The notes under the pieces: model-generated
What the model saw: only the letters and a program-made list of their open reading frames with translations
Database searches by the model: none
Told to the model about the DNA's origin: nothing
Program-made: the position numbers and the translations under genes
Part shown: in pieces, positions 54,395-64,000 of the stretch
How positions within the stretch are numbered: position 1 is the stretch's first letter
How the letters are laid out: the number at the start of each line of letters is the position of its first letter
Assembly (NCBI GenBank): GCA_963210315.1
Contig: OY723295.1
Span: forward strand, 1,590,501 to 1,654,500
DNA from: Rhynchopus euleeides
Lineage: Eukaryota > Euglenozoa > Diplonemea > Diplonemida > Diplonemidae
Direction: 5' to 3'
DNA length: 64,000 bases

Positions 54395-56214
54395 ATGTCA
54401 TCAGACGCAGCACGCGCGGAGGAGCTGAAGGACGAGGGGAACAAGTTCTTCAAGGAGAAGAGGTGGGGTGCGGCGATTTCAAAGTACTCCGAGGCGATCG
54501 CACTCGACCCGAAGCCGGCATATCTTTGCAACCGTGCCTTCGCGCATGTGAAGAATGACTGTGCTGGGGCTGCCATCGCTGATGCGAAGCAGAGTATCGA
54601 GCTGGACCCCTCGTTCATCAAGGCCTACTACCGCCGTGCGAGTGGTAACGTGCTGCTGGGGAAGTGGAAGGAGGCCCTGAAGGACTACAAGCGTGTCGTG
54701 CAGCTCCGCCCGAGCGACGCCGATGCGGCGAAGAAGTTCAAGGAGTGTGACAAGGAGGTCAAGCGCCTGGCCTTCCTTGCGGCGATTAAGACCGACGAGA
54801 AGGAGCCGACGTTTGTGAAGTACGCCTCTGGGAAGTGGCAGGACATCCCTGTGCCCTCGAGCTTCTCGGGCCCCCAGATCCAGGAGAAGGTGACGCTTGA
54901 GTACGTCGAGGGGATCCGGGATCACATGAAGGCCGAGAAGATGCCCTCAAAACGTGATGTGTTCGGGATGCTTACGATGGGCCGCGAGTGCTTCGAGAAG
55001 TTCCCCAACGTGGTGCCCGTCAACGTGCCGGAGGATGGGTCTTGCAAGATCAACCTCTGCGGCGATGTGCACGGGCAGTACTACGACCTGCTGCACCTCT
55101 TCGAGGTATGCCCCGCCATGCATGCTTGTTCCGGAGAACACGCCTGCAATACGCATCATGCCAATGTTCCATGCGCCTCTTCCACCCACCCTCCTCCTGC
55201 AGCGTGGCGGTGCGCCCGGGCCGAAGAACTGGTATCTGTTCAACGGCGACTTTGTGGACCGTGGGTCGTACTCTGTGGAGTGCTTCCTGCTGCTGCTGGC
55301 GTACAAGGTATGCACAGTGCCTTTTTGGTTTACTGTAGCGAACGACTGAGTGAAGCAAACGGAAATGATAGTATTTCTTGCGGTGCCTCGCAGCAATCAA
55401 TTCCAAACACCCACGCCACCCCAACAGCTGCTGTACCCTGAGCACATCTTCATGTCGCGTGGCAACCACGAGGGCCGCTCCCTCAACACGGTGTACGGGT
55501 TTGAGGGTGAGGTGAACGCGAAGCTGACTGGTGGGGCGGAGCTGTTCGACCTCTTCCAGGACGTGTTCCAGTCGCTGCCCCTGGGGCACTGCGTCAACGA
55601 GAAGGTCTTCTGCGTGCACGGCGGGCTGTTCGACCGCGACGGTGTCACGATCGAGATGATCAACAGCGAAAACCGCTTCTGCGAGCCCGACTCCGGGCTG
55701 ATGTGCCACATGCTGTGGTCCGACCCGCAGGAGATGCCCGGGCGGTCGCCCAACAAGCGTGGTGTGGGCGTCACCTTCGGCCCGGATGTGACAGAGGACT
55801 TCCTCAAGACCAACGGGCTCAGCTACATCGTGCGGTCGCACGAGGTGAAGGACGAGGGATACGTTGTGGAGCACAGTATGGCACAGCCCTTCTTTCCTAG
55901 CTTAGACAACCAAGGGGTCTGGCTGACTCCAGACCCCTTGGTTATTTTGTGTTTCTGGATGTTTTGGAAGACGGGTCGATGTTTTATGAAACAACATGTC
56001 CACCACCACCACCACCACCGCCACCGCCACCCTTGCAGATGGTAAGTGCATCACCGTCTTCTCCGCGCCTAACTACTGCGACTCCGTCGGCAACAAGGCT
56101 GCCTTCATCACCCTCAGCCCTCCTGAGTTCCGTCCCTCCTACACGGTCTTCGACAGCCAACCCCACCCTGGTAAGAAGGCCATGGCCTACAGTCGAATGT
56201 TCCAGTTCCAGTAG
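54395..56214 (+). CDS. PP5: TPR-containing Ser/Thr protein phosphatase 5, 4 exons
   Basis: PP5 is a PPP-family phosphatase whose N-terminal TPRs autoinhibit it and bind Hsp90. Exons 54395-55105, 55203-55307, 55428-55875 and 56039-56214 splice in phases 0, 0, 1 to 479 residues, close to the usual ~490-500. Three TPR motifs cover about residues 8-112 ([49 protein letters not shown]). The catalytic domain has [32 protein letters not shown] and [12 protein letters not shown], giving the two-metal centre and the catalytic histidines. The terminal helix ends FQFQ. Intron 3 contains a perfect 15-bp hairpin. Introns start GTATGC or GTATGG and end GCAG/ACAG. Assignment is firm. It belongs to chaperone-linked signalling in the cytosol or nucleus. 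Confidence 0.95.
55908..55943. repeat. Perfect 15-bp inverted repeat in intron 3 of the PP5 gene
   Basis: AACCAAGGGGTCTGG (55908-55922) pairs exactly with CCAGACCCCTTGGTT (55929-55943) across a 6-nt loop, near the 5' end of a 163-bp intron. It could be a tiny mobile insertion or a structural aid that shortens the distance between splice sites. Confidence 0.8.
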
Positions 56215-56582
56215 GACGTGCTTTCGCCGAGCGAGGGTTTGCTGGCACGCTGTCAAGACGCCGGACTGTGCGCTGAATCTTGCATGGTGCTGAGTGTGTT
56301 GTGTCGTCGTGTTCATGTGACGGGGGCACGGTTGTCCCGGAAAAAAGAGAAAAAAAGGCTTCAAACCAGGCTTGCTCCTAACATGGAATACGGAATACAC
56401 TCTCCGAAATTTCTCGATTTTTTTCTAAGGATTTTTAGGAGGGGAAATTTATTTTTTTCTAAGGATTTTCCTTAGGAAACTTTTTCCGAGGGGGGGGTGG
56501 GGATGAGTCCTCCAGACACCCGCCCCGTTTCTGTTTCTTCCCGGCAGCCAAAAAACCGGTGTTCTTTCCACTCAAGACCCAG

Positions 56583-56680
56583 ATGTTCACTACCGTGGCC
56601 TCCGGCGGCTGGGGGGCTCCGCCCCCCAGACCCCCCTGTGGCTTGTGCCTGTCTTGTCACCAAGTCCTTACGCGTATGCC
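56583..56680 (+). repeat. Dispersed repeat family A, copy 3
   Basis: Matches 31418-31506 most closely (CTTGTGCCTGTCTTGTCACC, then GCGTATGCC) and keeps the CAGACCCCC segment found in copy 1. Confidence 0.65.
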
Positions 56681-57382
56681 ACTATGGCATGTCAAGAAGG
56701 GGTGTCGTTGGAAAAAACGGTCCCGAAACCCATTTTTTGCTTTCATCCGGCAGCTGATGATGGCGGGATCACTGGCCACAGGAGAGATGAGCCGTGGACG
56801 CCGGATACCCCATCTAGCGAGTCGAACCAGTGGGAACTGTCAGGTGGCGCCGACCCGATAGGAGGTCATCAGGCCGCGCAACGCCTCATGCTGTTGAGGC
56901 AACCATCGCATGTATCGGTCGTATGCGCCTTACAGCACAATGAAAACAGGGCGGTCATTGCCGACATTTTGTTTGGCCGAGGATGGCGAGCTACCGGACC
57001 TGGGGCTGCCAGTGGTGGTCTCGATCGAGGAGGCCTTCACCATGCAGTTCCGGTTGCGGCAGTCGTGCCGAAACGAGCGACCATGAGTGACTTGTGACAG
57101 AATTTTCCAAGGCAGCGCATTGCGTGAGGTTGTGGGACTGGCACAGGGAACTGCTGGGTCCGAAATCCAAGGCAAAAATCCTTAGAAAAAAGCAGGAATA
57201 CATTTCCGGGATTTTGGCTATTTTTCAAGGAATACGGAGCAAGCCTGCTTCAAACCCGACGGGTGGCGGCGTGGGTGATCCCCCCCACACACACACCAAC
57301 ACACAACATCGCAAATTTGGCTGCGCGGCACAAACTCGACCTCCCCCGCCCCGCCCGGGCCCCACGCACCCCATCCCCAGGG

Positions 57383-57445
57383 CCTAGCTCACCTGGGTCG
57401 GATACCACCCAGTCCTTCGCTGAAGAGACGTCTCGTCCGGGGGTG
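57383..57445 (+). ncRNA. Decayed second copy of the hammerhead-like motif
   Basis: Homologous to 53927-54006 in CCAGGG...CTAGCT upstream, CCTGGGTCGGATACC, CTTCGCTGAAGAGACG and the following stem II (GACG-TCT-CGTC, 57427-57437). The conserved GAAA after stem II is missing and stem I position 1.1-2.1 is mismatched, so it should be inactive. It shows the motif is a repeated unit. Confidence 0.45.
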
Positions 57446-58685
57446 CGGTGGGGGCAAGGGGGCAGGGGGGGGGGGGGGTATATTTGAGCCAGGTGATTTT
57501 TGAGAGAACGTTGAACCCTTTATTTCGTGGCATTGCTGTGACGGCAATGGCACGAGAGGTGGGTCGTGTGGGTGAGTGTTCGTGAGTGTGGGGAACGGTT
57601 TTAACGGGGGGTTGAGACTGTGGGTGTGCCTGGCGGTGGATGGTTTTTGCATCTCAGGATCTCTCGGGGTGCGTTGCCGGCCTCTTCATCACTCCATTAA
57701 AACACGACAGGATTTCATGCGTGCTGTTTTCCACAGTGGAAGGATCGCACCAAGAGGCCATCACTCTGTGGTGCGGATAGCCTGCACTGCTGCAAACCAT
57801 ATTCACGCGACATAGTGTTTTTTTCTCTCTTCTGCAGGGGACAGGATAATGTACGGTGGGGAGGGGGTGGCACGGCAGCAAGGTTTCTCTAGGTGTGACC
57901 CCTCCCCACTCGACGCTAAAACAAAGCCAAAGCTCTTAACGTGTTTGTGTGCCCCCCCCCCCTCAAACGAGCTTTTTTCCCGCACCCCCCCTTCCCCCCA
58001 GCCCCCGTCAGGGTAAGATGCTTCGAGCGTAGGGCTGGGCGGTTCCTATGCTCTGTCTATACGTGTCAGTTATCGCGTTGGCTCCGACAATGCGTTCGAC
58101 ACTTTTTTTTTGCGACAAGACAAAGAATATCGAGGTGCGTGTGTCTGACAGTGTGGGAGGGGGTGGCGCATTAGAGTCCGCTCGGTGCCAAGCCCCCCCC
58201 CCCCCCCCCTCCTCCGCTGAAGAAGAATCTGAGATTAACGTGTGTGTGTGCGCACATGAAGGGGGAAAATAGTTTGGAGGGCCTGTTTGGAGGAGGGTGT
58301 GTGTGTGTGTGTGCTGTGTTGTGACAGAGTTCTGATCAAGCCCAACAGCCATTTCTTCAGTCAAGCCGCACGGCAGACAAGAAAAGAAGTCGGCGGGATG
58401 GGGGGGGGGATGGGGGTGGTGTGGGGAGGGGGGGTGCGTGTGTTGTGGATGGCAGCTGACAAGCAGACCCTTTTCCTCAAACAGCTCCATCCCCCACCCC
58501 CACCCCCCCCACTTCCCAGTTCTCCATTGGCTAAGTTGGATTAGCGGACCCGCATCGTAGTCGTAAAGTCCACGAAAGAAGACTAACTCACAAGATCTGA
58601 TACGCTACGCTATCCACTTCTCCACCCCACCGCTTCACACAGGACGGCGAGGGGGCGCCCCGCCCCGCCCGCTCTACACCATACC

Positions 58686-59291
58686 ATGTCACTGCTGCAT
58701 CCGACCCGGCGTCTGTGCAGCGCAGTGCCGGCCCTCCTGCAAGGGACACCCCTGCTTCCCGAGGGGGGTGGTGGAAGGGTTGTCCTCCTCGTGGATGCGG
58801 AACGGCTGCAGCACAGGCAGCCGCAGATGCTGGGCCTGTCGGGCATCGGGAAGCGCACCGCTGAGGTCTTCGGGAGTCTCGCGGTGAGGAGGGTTTATGT
58901 CGACCTGGAGAAGTCGGGAGAGGGCGACACCCTCGATGAAATGACGCCTGTCTTCAGGGAGTGCCTCTCCTCCGGGTTTGAGACAATCCACGTGAAGGCG
59001 CGCCGGAGGGGGAAGACCGCGCCCTGCCACATCAGAATCATGCACGACATCGCCGTTCTGGAGAGCGACATGCAGCGCCCCACAAAGCACATCGTGGTCG
59101 CCACCTCCCCAGCCATGCGGGTGGGTCTGGAGTCGATCGCGCCCCTCCTCAGCGACTCGTCGCTGCACCTCTGGATGTACGTCCACAACCCCGAGGAGGT
59201 GTCCGGTTTTATGGAGGCTGCGTCAGCGGCAGGGCTTGGCTGCATCACCCCGAATGAAATCGCAGTTCCTTTTGCCGCTCGATATTCCTGA
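58686..59291 (+). CDS. NYN-like (PIN-fold) protein with possible mitochondrial leader
   Basis: 201 residues, single exon. The N-terminus (SLLHPTRRLCSAVPALLQ) is basic and acid-free, as in a mitochondrial targeting peptide. Then VVLLVDAERL, VRRVYVDLEK, GFETIHVKARRRGK, HIRIMHDIAVLESD, HIVVATSPAMRVGLESIAPLL and LHLWMYVHNPEE follow an alternating strand/helix order like NYN/LabA-type PIN ribonuclease domains: an early strand with Asp, a middle Asp in HD, and a late strand where the family has SGD. The late motif is SPAMR instead, so catalytic acidic residues are incomplete. It may be a degenerate nuclease-fold protein. An alternative is an unrelated Rossmann-like protein. Treat the family call as tentative. 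Confidence 0.55.
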   Translation: MSLLHPTRRLCSAVPALLQGTPLLPEGGGGRVVLLVDAERLQHRQPQMLGLSGIGKRTAEVFGSLAVRRVYVDLEKSGEGDTLDEMTPVFRECLSSGFETIHVKARRRGKTAPCHIRIMHDIAVLESDMQRPTKHIVVATSPAMRVGLESIAPLLSDSSLHLWMYVHNPEEVSGFMEAASAAGLGCITPNEIAVPFAARYS

Positions 59292-60270
59292 GGGAAAATG
59301 AGGGTGTGGTGTGGAAGTGATGGGGTTTCTTCTTCCCGGTGTGGTTCAAGACACTCCGTCCCTTTTCTCCAAATGATATGGGGTAGAAGTGGTGGTGGTG
59401 GTGGTGGTGGTGTATGGGTGATGGGTGGCTTGCGGGTGGCTCACGGCTTGTTAGGGAGAGGGTGTTTTGCAGATGGTCGTGTCATCCATGTTCGAAAGAA
59501 CGTTCCCCCCTCGGGTTACCCAACGTCTGGAAAGCCCTTAGCACCCCCTTTTCGACACGTCACACCGCCTAACGGGCTGTGGGGGGTGTTCCGAAGGCAA
59601 GGCTTGTGGGGAAGCGTTTCATTTGGTGTTCTGATGAACCCATATACCCTGGCTGGGCAGGCCGCCACTGCCCCCACACCCACACCCCAATGACGCGAGG
59701 CGTCGGGAGGCCACATTCAAGGGAAGGGCTTTTCGGTGTAGTATGCAGCAAAGTGAGCTGTGTGTGTGTGTGCCTCGCAAGAAAAAAAGATTTAGATCTG
59801 CGTTCTTTTTCCCGGGTTTGGCGCACAAACAATGCCTTATCTTTTTGTCTGTCAGCCAACTGCTTGTGTGCAGGATGCTGAACGTGAGTATTTTTATAGT
59901 GCACAAAAATGCTGGCAGTTTCTTCCAAACTATATGTCCTGACTGACACACAGCAACGGCCCCCCTGCCATCTGTCGACGCATGCCCCTGTATAACTCCA
60001 CTGCCGTGCGTGTTGCAGACCACCTCTGGCGAATCCTGGCTGTCATGCCGCAGCCATATGCATATCATGCATCCCAACAGCACTCTGCCGGGCTGCTCTG
60101 CCTGCCTTTCTCAGCCCAAGAAGCCCCGCCTCCCCCCACCCCCCTCCACCCTTTGTTGTGCGGCCGCAGTGCCGAAAGGCAACGGTTGGCTTGCTGCTTG
60201 TTCAACCCGCGTGCATATATTCCCCGGACAGCAGACACAGCTGCCCCACCCCACCCCCCCGCCTTCCGGG
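59292..60270. other. Spacer
   Basis: GGT/GTG microsatellite near 59385-59412, a GT run near 59761-59770 and C/A-rich leader sequence before the next ATG. No gene found. Confidence 0.5.
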
Positions 60271-61722
60271 ATGTGGGTCACACGCCTCTTGCTGCGTGCG
60301 GCGCCAGCCGCCACCTCTGCCCCCACACCCTCCCCCTCCACCCTGTCACGCCGCGGCACCGCAGCCTTCCGGCGCCGGCTTCGGCGCGAGGGCATCGCCT
60401 TCATCACAGATGCCGAGGGGAACGCGACATACTTCTGGCGCTGCGTCACCCGGAGCCCTGTCCTGCGACAGCGCAAATCTGCAGGCGGGACACCTGTGCT
60501 GGACTTTGCCGACCCCTCCGGCGAGGCCCACTTTGTCTACGGGGGGGACGCCTGCGACAAGGGCCCCGGGGACATGCGTCTGGTCCGTGCCCTGCTCGAC
60601 TTCAAACGCCGCTACCCGGATCGGGTCCACCTTGTCATAGGGAATAGGGACTCGAACAAAATCCGGCTCACCCGAGAGCTCCACGACACCCAGGTTCAGG
60701 GCAATGCCGACGACGAGACAGAAACCCCGCGCTGGGCATCCGTCTCACCCATCAACATGTGGGCGCAGTGGGCGAGGCGGCACGGCGAGCCGGGCCGCCC
60801 CGCGAAGCTGAGATGGCTCCTGACGCACACCATGGGCTCCCCCAACGCCTTTGAGATGCGGCGTAAGGAGCTCCGGCAGATGCACGCCCCGCATGACGAC
60901 GAGGCTGTTGTGAGTTCCTATGCCTCCGGGTTGAAGGAAGGCGGCTATGTGCGTGAGTATCTGCTGAACGGAAGCCTTGCAGTGCACATCGGGGACACCC
61001 TTTTTGTGCACGGAGGGCTGAGCAGGCAGAACATCGGGTTCGTCCCTTCGCACCACGTCGACCTCGACTATCTGGTGGGGCGTCCGGCCGGGGAGGAGAT
61101 GCCAGGCAGCAGGACGGGGTGCCTGCGGACCTGGCTGGAGAGGCTGGCGGAGTTCAAGAGGCGGCACCTGGAGGAGTGGATGGGGGGACCCTCCCTGTCG
61201 GGTGGCGGCGGGGGGTTGGTGGCGTACGGCTACAACAAGTTCATGCAGGGGCATACCGTGATGACGGAGAGCTTCCTGACGCCCGGGGGGAACCCGCAGC
61301 CCCCCTGCCCCGAGGTTGTCGCCTTTCTCAAGGCGAATGGGGTGCGGCGGGTCGTGGTGGGGCATCAGCCGCACGGCGACTGCCCTGGCGTCATCCGGCA
61401 CGACGGGGTGACGGTCATCTTCGCCGACACGTCGTTCAGCAACCCGCTTGCCAGGGACAACCGTGGGGTTGCGCATGCCAGCGTCACGCTGTTGCGTGGC
61501 GGCGATGCGTACCTCTCGGGTGTCCTGAGAGATGGGAAGAAGTTCGACTATGCGCTTGAGGACTATCCTCTAGTGGGGCGGCCGGTCAAGTATCACGGCA
61601 CCCGCTTCTGGTGCAAAGCCCCCCTCCCCGGGAAACGCTACATCCTCTCCCGGACCTGCCCTGCAAACCGTTTCCGTCTCCTGGAGAAGCGGATTCATGC
61701 GGCGAAGGTGACAGAGGCGTGA
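60271..61722 (+). CDS. Calcineurin-like (PPP-related) metallophosphatase, probably organelle-targeted
   Basis: 483 residues, single exon from ATG 60271. The first ~30 residues (WVTRLLLRAAPAATSAPTPS) are basic, Ser/Ala-rich and acid-free, so mitochondrial or plastid import is likely. Metal-binding blocks of the PPP fold follow: ITDAEGN (where the family has GDxHG), YGGDACDKGPGD (for GDxxDRG), VIGNRDSNKIR (for GNHE), FVHGGL, and VGHQPHGD. The first block has Glu for the usual His, and NRD replaces NHE; the spacing is otherwise right. It resembles predicted phosphoesterases found across protists and algae more than PP1/PP2A. Substrate (protein or small molecule) is unknown. The long distance between FVHGGL and VGHQPHGD carries a Gly-rich insert (SLSGGGGGLVAYGYNKF). 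Confidence 0.8.
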   Translation: MWVTRLLLRAAPAATSAPTPSPSTLSRRGTAAFRRRLRREGIAFITDAEGNATYFWRCVTRSPVLRQRKSAGGTPVLDFADPSGEAHFVYGGDACDKGPGDMRLVRALLDFKRRYPDRVHLVIGNRDSNKIRLTRELHDTQVQGNADDETETPRWASVSPINMWAQWARRHGEPGRPAKLRWLLTHTMGSPNAFEMRRKELRQMHAPHDDEAVVSSYASGLKEGGYVREYLLNGSLAVHIGDTLFVHGGLSRQNIGFVPSHHVDLDYLVGRPAGEEMPGSRTGCLRTWLERLAEFKRRHLEEWMGGPSLSGGGGGLVAYGYNKFMQGHTVMTESFLTPGGNPQPPCPEVVAFLKANGVRRVVVGHQPHGDCPGVIRHDGVTVIFADTSFSNPLARDNRGVAHASVTLLRGGDAYLSGVLRDGKKFDYALEDYPLVGRPVKYHGTRFWCKAPLPGKRYILSRTCPANRFRLLEKRIHAAKVTEA

Positions 61723-62580
61723 TAGGGCGGGGTGGGGGTGTGGGGGGGAGGGTGGGGGGCGGTGGTGGTCTTTTCGGCGCTTGTGGAGGGGGTGATGTGG
61801 AGGTGTTGCAATCCGCCGCATGATGTCGCCGTGTGCGAAGGGTCTGGCTGCGTTGGCGGATGCGCCAGGCTCCCCACACTTTAAGCCCACCACCCCCTCA
61901 GGAGAAAGGGCACCTAGCCAAGGCTTGTTCACGTGGTTGATACTGCCTGCCCGCAGGTTGCGTGCAAAGGTGTGATCGCCTCTGCTTCTCAACGAGAAAT
62001 GTGCAACCGTTGCCTGTACATTGCCTTTTATACTTCCGACGAATAAACCCCGGCGGCCAGCAAGCTGGCGAACCAGATTGTAACAAAAAAAAATACCTCG
62101 TTCATTGCTGTTGGGGCCAGCCAGCCCAGGACTGCATAGCAGCTACCCGTGGTGATGGACGTCCCCCCTCCCAAAGCGGCCTTGATTGAATGAACAACCG
62201 CTCCTACCGCCTCCCCCCTCCATTCCCATCTTCGCCCCGCCATCCGTATTGTAGTTAGGGTTCGTGTTCGTGAGAATGGTGAGCTCCTCAAACTTGGCAC
62301 TGGCCCAGTGCAGAATTCGCCCCACACTCAGGGGCACCCTACACCTGTGCACTCACTACCTACACCACCCACACTGCCTACGGGCCACACCCCACACGGG
62401 GCTTTTCGCCACTCCCCAACACCGAGCCCTACCCGCCACCTCTCTCTCTCTCTGGATAACCCCCGGCACACCCGCCCCTCCACAGACCGCCGCCTATTCG
62501 TGTATGTGACGATACAGGCAGAACCTCTTCACTACACTCCCTCGCTCTGCCCCACACGCCACACCTGCTGTCGGGCCGCA
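61723..62580. other. Spacer
   Basis: Short G- and C-rich runs and an AATAAA-like sequence near 62042. Ends in a C/A/T-rich tract leading to ATG 62581. No gene found. Confidence 0.5.
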
Positions 62581-64000
62581 ATGGCCGCCGGGGCTCTTCG
62601 CAAATGCTACGAACGCATCGTGTCGCTGAACGGGCAGCTGGAGAACCGCCAGCGCGCTGAGCGCGCCCTGCTCCTGTGGGGCGCCATGTGCACCTTATCC
62701 CTCGCCGTGATATCGCTGCTCATCGTGCCGGACCTCCCGGCCTTCCTTTCCTGGACACTCATAGGCTTCATCGCAGGCGCGGCTCTACTCCTCTCGGTGA
62801 TGCTGGCCGGCTGTGCCCCCTCCACCCATGTCGTCCATCTCTTCGTCGCCTCGATGTGCCTCACAGTTGTCGTCGCTGACCTCTATGCGCGGATCATCCG
62901 CTTCGACGGGGTGTGGAGCATCTTCGTCGTGATGGCGGACTTCGGCCTGCTCCTGCGTCTTCGCCCTCGCGTGAGTGTCTGCATCATGGTCTTCGCTGTC
63001 ACGTGGCTTCTGCTCGCTGCCCTGGAGGCGGTGTTCCGATTCGGGCTCTTCGACATCCAAAGCCTGGAATCGCGCCTGGCACGCCACGAGGTTCTGTGCA
63101 ACTGTGCTGAGCCACCCTGCAGCGAAAGTGCTATCCGAGGTGCCTGGGGCTTCATGTTCTCCTCGTGGCTCCTGCTGGTCGACTTCTCCATAACGCACGG
63201 CTTTGCCCAGTCTGCGGTGACTCAGCAGGAGGCGATGGCGCGCACCATCGAGACGGTTGCCAGGGTGGCGGAGCTGCTGGCAGGCTACGACGTGGACACG
63301 GTGGCGGTGTTGCTGCGGGAGGCAGATCATCTTCCGCCTGCCATGCATGAGGCGCTGCAGCGCCTGGAGCATAATCTGCGGCTCTACCGCCCCTATCTTC
63401 CCAGGTCCTGCCTGCCGTGCGACGGCAGCGACTCAACACTGCCGTCAGCCGATCCGAAGGAAGCAAAGGACATCCCGTCCTCCCCAGTCGATGTAATGTC
63501 CGCGCCATCGACGGGGAGGGCTTTGATGATTGTGATCAACTTGCGGGACACGCTGGGGCACATGAATGACCCGCACACCTTCAGCAGCCTCTTCGAGTCG
63601 CTTCTTACCCTGTCGCTCTCCTCCGTCGAATCCCACCGCGGGTGTGTCGACGTGTTTGTCGGCGACAGGGTGCTGGCCTCCTTCAACTCATCGCGCCCTT
63701 GCCCATTATACAGCGTGGCTGCAGCACACGCAGGACAGGCCATCTTGGAAGGAGTATTGGGCAACGCCATCAACACCGCCACCGTCAGCATCGGTGCGGC
63801 GTCAGGCCAGGTGCTGCGGGGCGACATGGGCTGCCCAGCGATGCGGCGCTTCAGCCTTCTGGGGACCCTCCCACTGCTGGCCACAGGGTTAGAGCGCGCG
63901 GCACGTGCCTTCTCTGTTGACTTTGTGTGTGACCAGATCCTCAAACGCGATGCCGAGCATGCGGTTGAACTCCTGGTCTTGCCGCGTCTGGTCCGCCTGG
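62581..64000 (+). CDS. Second multi-pass membrane protein with degenerate class III cyclase domain (3' end beyond window)
   Basis: Frame open from ATG 62581 to the window edge, 473 residues so far; about 160 more are expected from its paralog at 24501. Hydrophobic segments lie near residues 27-47, 58-78, 81-100, 105-125, 130-150 and 185-200, with a CNCAEPPC loop. The C-terminal region repeats the paralog: YRPYLPRSCLP, MIVINLRDTL (Asn320 at the first metal site), VGDRVLASFNSSRPC (Asp362 kept), GDMGCPAMRRFSLLG and LERA. Catalytic Asn/Arg residues are again replaced. The two genes share order of segments and cysteine spacing but differ widely elsewhere, so duplication is old. Both losing the same residues suggests the loss predates duplication and that the fold is kept for a non-catalytic job. 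Confidence 0.8.
   Translation, partial: MAAGALRKCYERIVSLNGQLENRQRAERALLLWGAMCTLSLAVISLLIVPDLPAFLSWTLIGFIAGAALLLSVMLAGCAPSTHVVHLFVASMCLTVVVADLYARIIRFDGVWSIFVVMADFGLLLRLRPRVSVCIMVFAVTWLLLAALEAVFRFGLFDIQSLESRLARHEVLCNCAEPPCSESAIRGAWGFMFSSWLLLVDFSITHGFAQSAVTQQEAMARTIETVARVAELLAGYDVDTVAVLLREADHLPPAMHEALQRLEHNLRLYRPYLPRSCLPCDGSDSTLPSADPKEAKDIPSSPVDVMSAPSTGRALMIVINLRDTLGHMNDPHTFSSLFESLLTLSLSSVESHRGCVDVFVGDRVLASFNSSRPCPLYSVAAAHAGQAILEGVLGNAINTATVSIGAASGQVLRGDMGCPAMRRFSLLGTLPLLATGLERAARAFSVDFVCDQILKRDAEHAVELLVLPRLVRL

Larger units (their letters stand above)
56215..58685. other. Spacer with repeats
   Basis: Contains family A copy 3 (56583-56680), a few hundred bases of old non-repetitive DNA (56690-57130) with short frames only, a decayed hammerhead-like copy (57383-57445), and C/G runs near 57950 and 58195-58211. 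No gene found. Confidence 0.5.

Noticed and set aside
56645..57097. 150-codon + frame downstream of PP5
   Set aside because: It starts within dispersed repeat A, has no domain and no splice context. It could be a transposon remnant but nothing supports a product.
1..64000. tRNA, rRNA or spliced-leader genes
   Set aside because: I looked for T-loop (GTTCGA) contexts and rRNA-like blocks and found none with a foldable partner; not proof of absence.

Overview
The window is nuclear DNA of a protist. Genes have spliceosomal introns, encode eukaryote-only proteins (PRP5/DDX46, TPR-protein phosphatase 5, ELO elongase), and sit between long C/G-homopolymer-rich spacers. All sixteen gene models lie on the + strand. 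All eighteen conventional introns I can place begin GTAT (sixteen of them GTATG) and end CAG. A one-strand gene array, GC-rich codons and one intron-like insertion bounded by direct repeats fit a euglenozoan (for example a diplonemid). A dinoflagellate-type organism is the other arrangement I considered. This is inference; no rRNA or spliced-leader gene is present to settle it.

Layout. 0-1.3 kb: ELO fatty-acid elongase, four exons. 1.3-10.9 kb: accessory, gene-free DNA with a ~113-bp foldback element, a 1.15-kb element with ~365-bp inverted arms, an array of AACCGGTT palindromes with a 12-bp period, a ~280-bp direct-repeat pair 3.2 kb apart, and GGGGCGAAGCCCC-type hairpins. 11-15.1 kb: a large secreted or membrane-anchored His/Glu/Gly-rich protein with internal segmental duplications. 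16-18.5 kb: a secreted astacin-type metalloprotease whose zinc-site codons are split by a 759-bp insertion with 20-bp direct repeats. 19.1-20.9 kb: fatty acid alpha-dioxygenase. 23.2 kb: ankyrin protein. 24.5 kb: membrane protein with a degenerate class III cyclase domain. 29.0 kb: SH3/coiled-coil protein. 31.7-36.9 kb: an NLR-like receptor (ankyrin-like, ADP-ribosyltransferase, NACHT, pentapeptide, eleven near-identical WD40 repeats) carrying one in-frame TAG. 37.8 kb: coiled-coil protein. 39.5-43 kb: PRP5/DDX46 helicase. 44.9-48.4 kb: low-complexity RS/Ala/His-rich protein. 50.9 kb: secreted SnoaL-like protein. 52-54.3 kb: hairpin cluster and a hammerhead-ribozyme-like motif. 54.4-56.2 kb: protein phosphatase 5. 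57.4 kb: decayed second hammerhead-like copy. 58.7 kb: NYN-like protein. 60.3 kb: PPP-like metallophosphatase. 62.6 kb to the end: a second, truncated cyclase-like membrane protein paralogous to the 24.5-kb gene.

How the genes relate. ELO and alpha-dioxygenase both act on fatty acids. The secreted/surface set (mucin-like protein, astacin, SnoaL-like) and the NLR-like receptor suggest a predatory, parasitic or self/non-self lifestyle, but nothing shows co-regulation. The strongest candidates for something undescribed are the ART-NACHT-WD40 receptor with its hypervariable repeats and in-frame stop, the intron-like insertion in the astacin gene, the hammerhead-like motif, and the pair of membrane proteins with cyclase folds that have lost catalytic residues.
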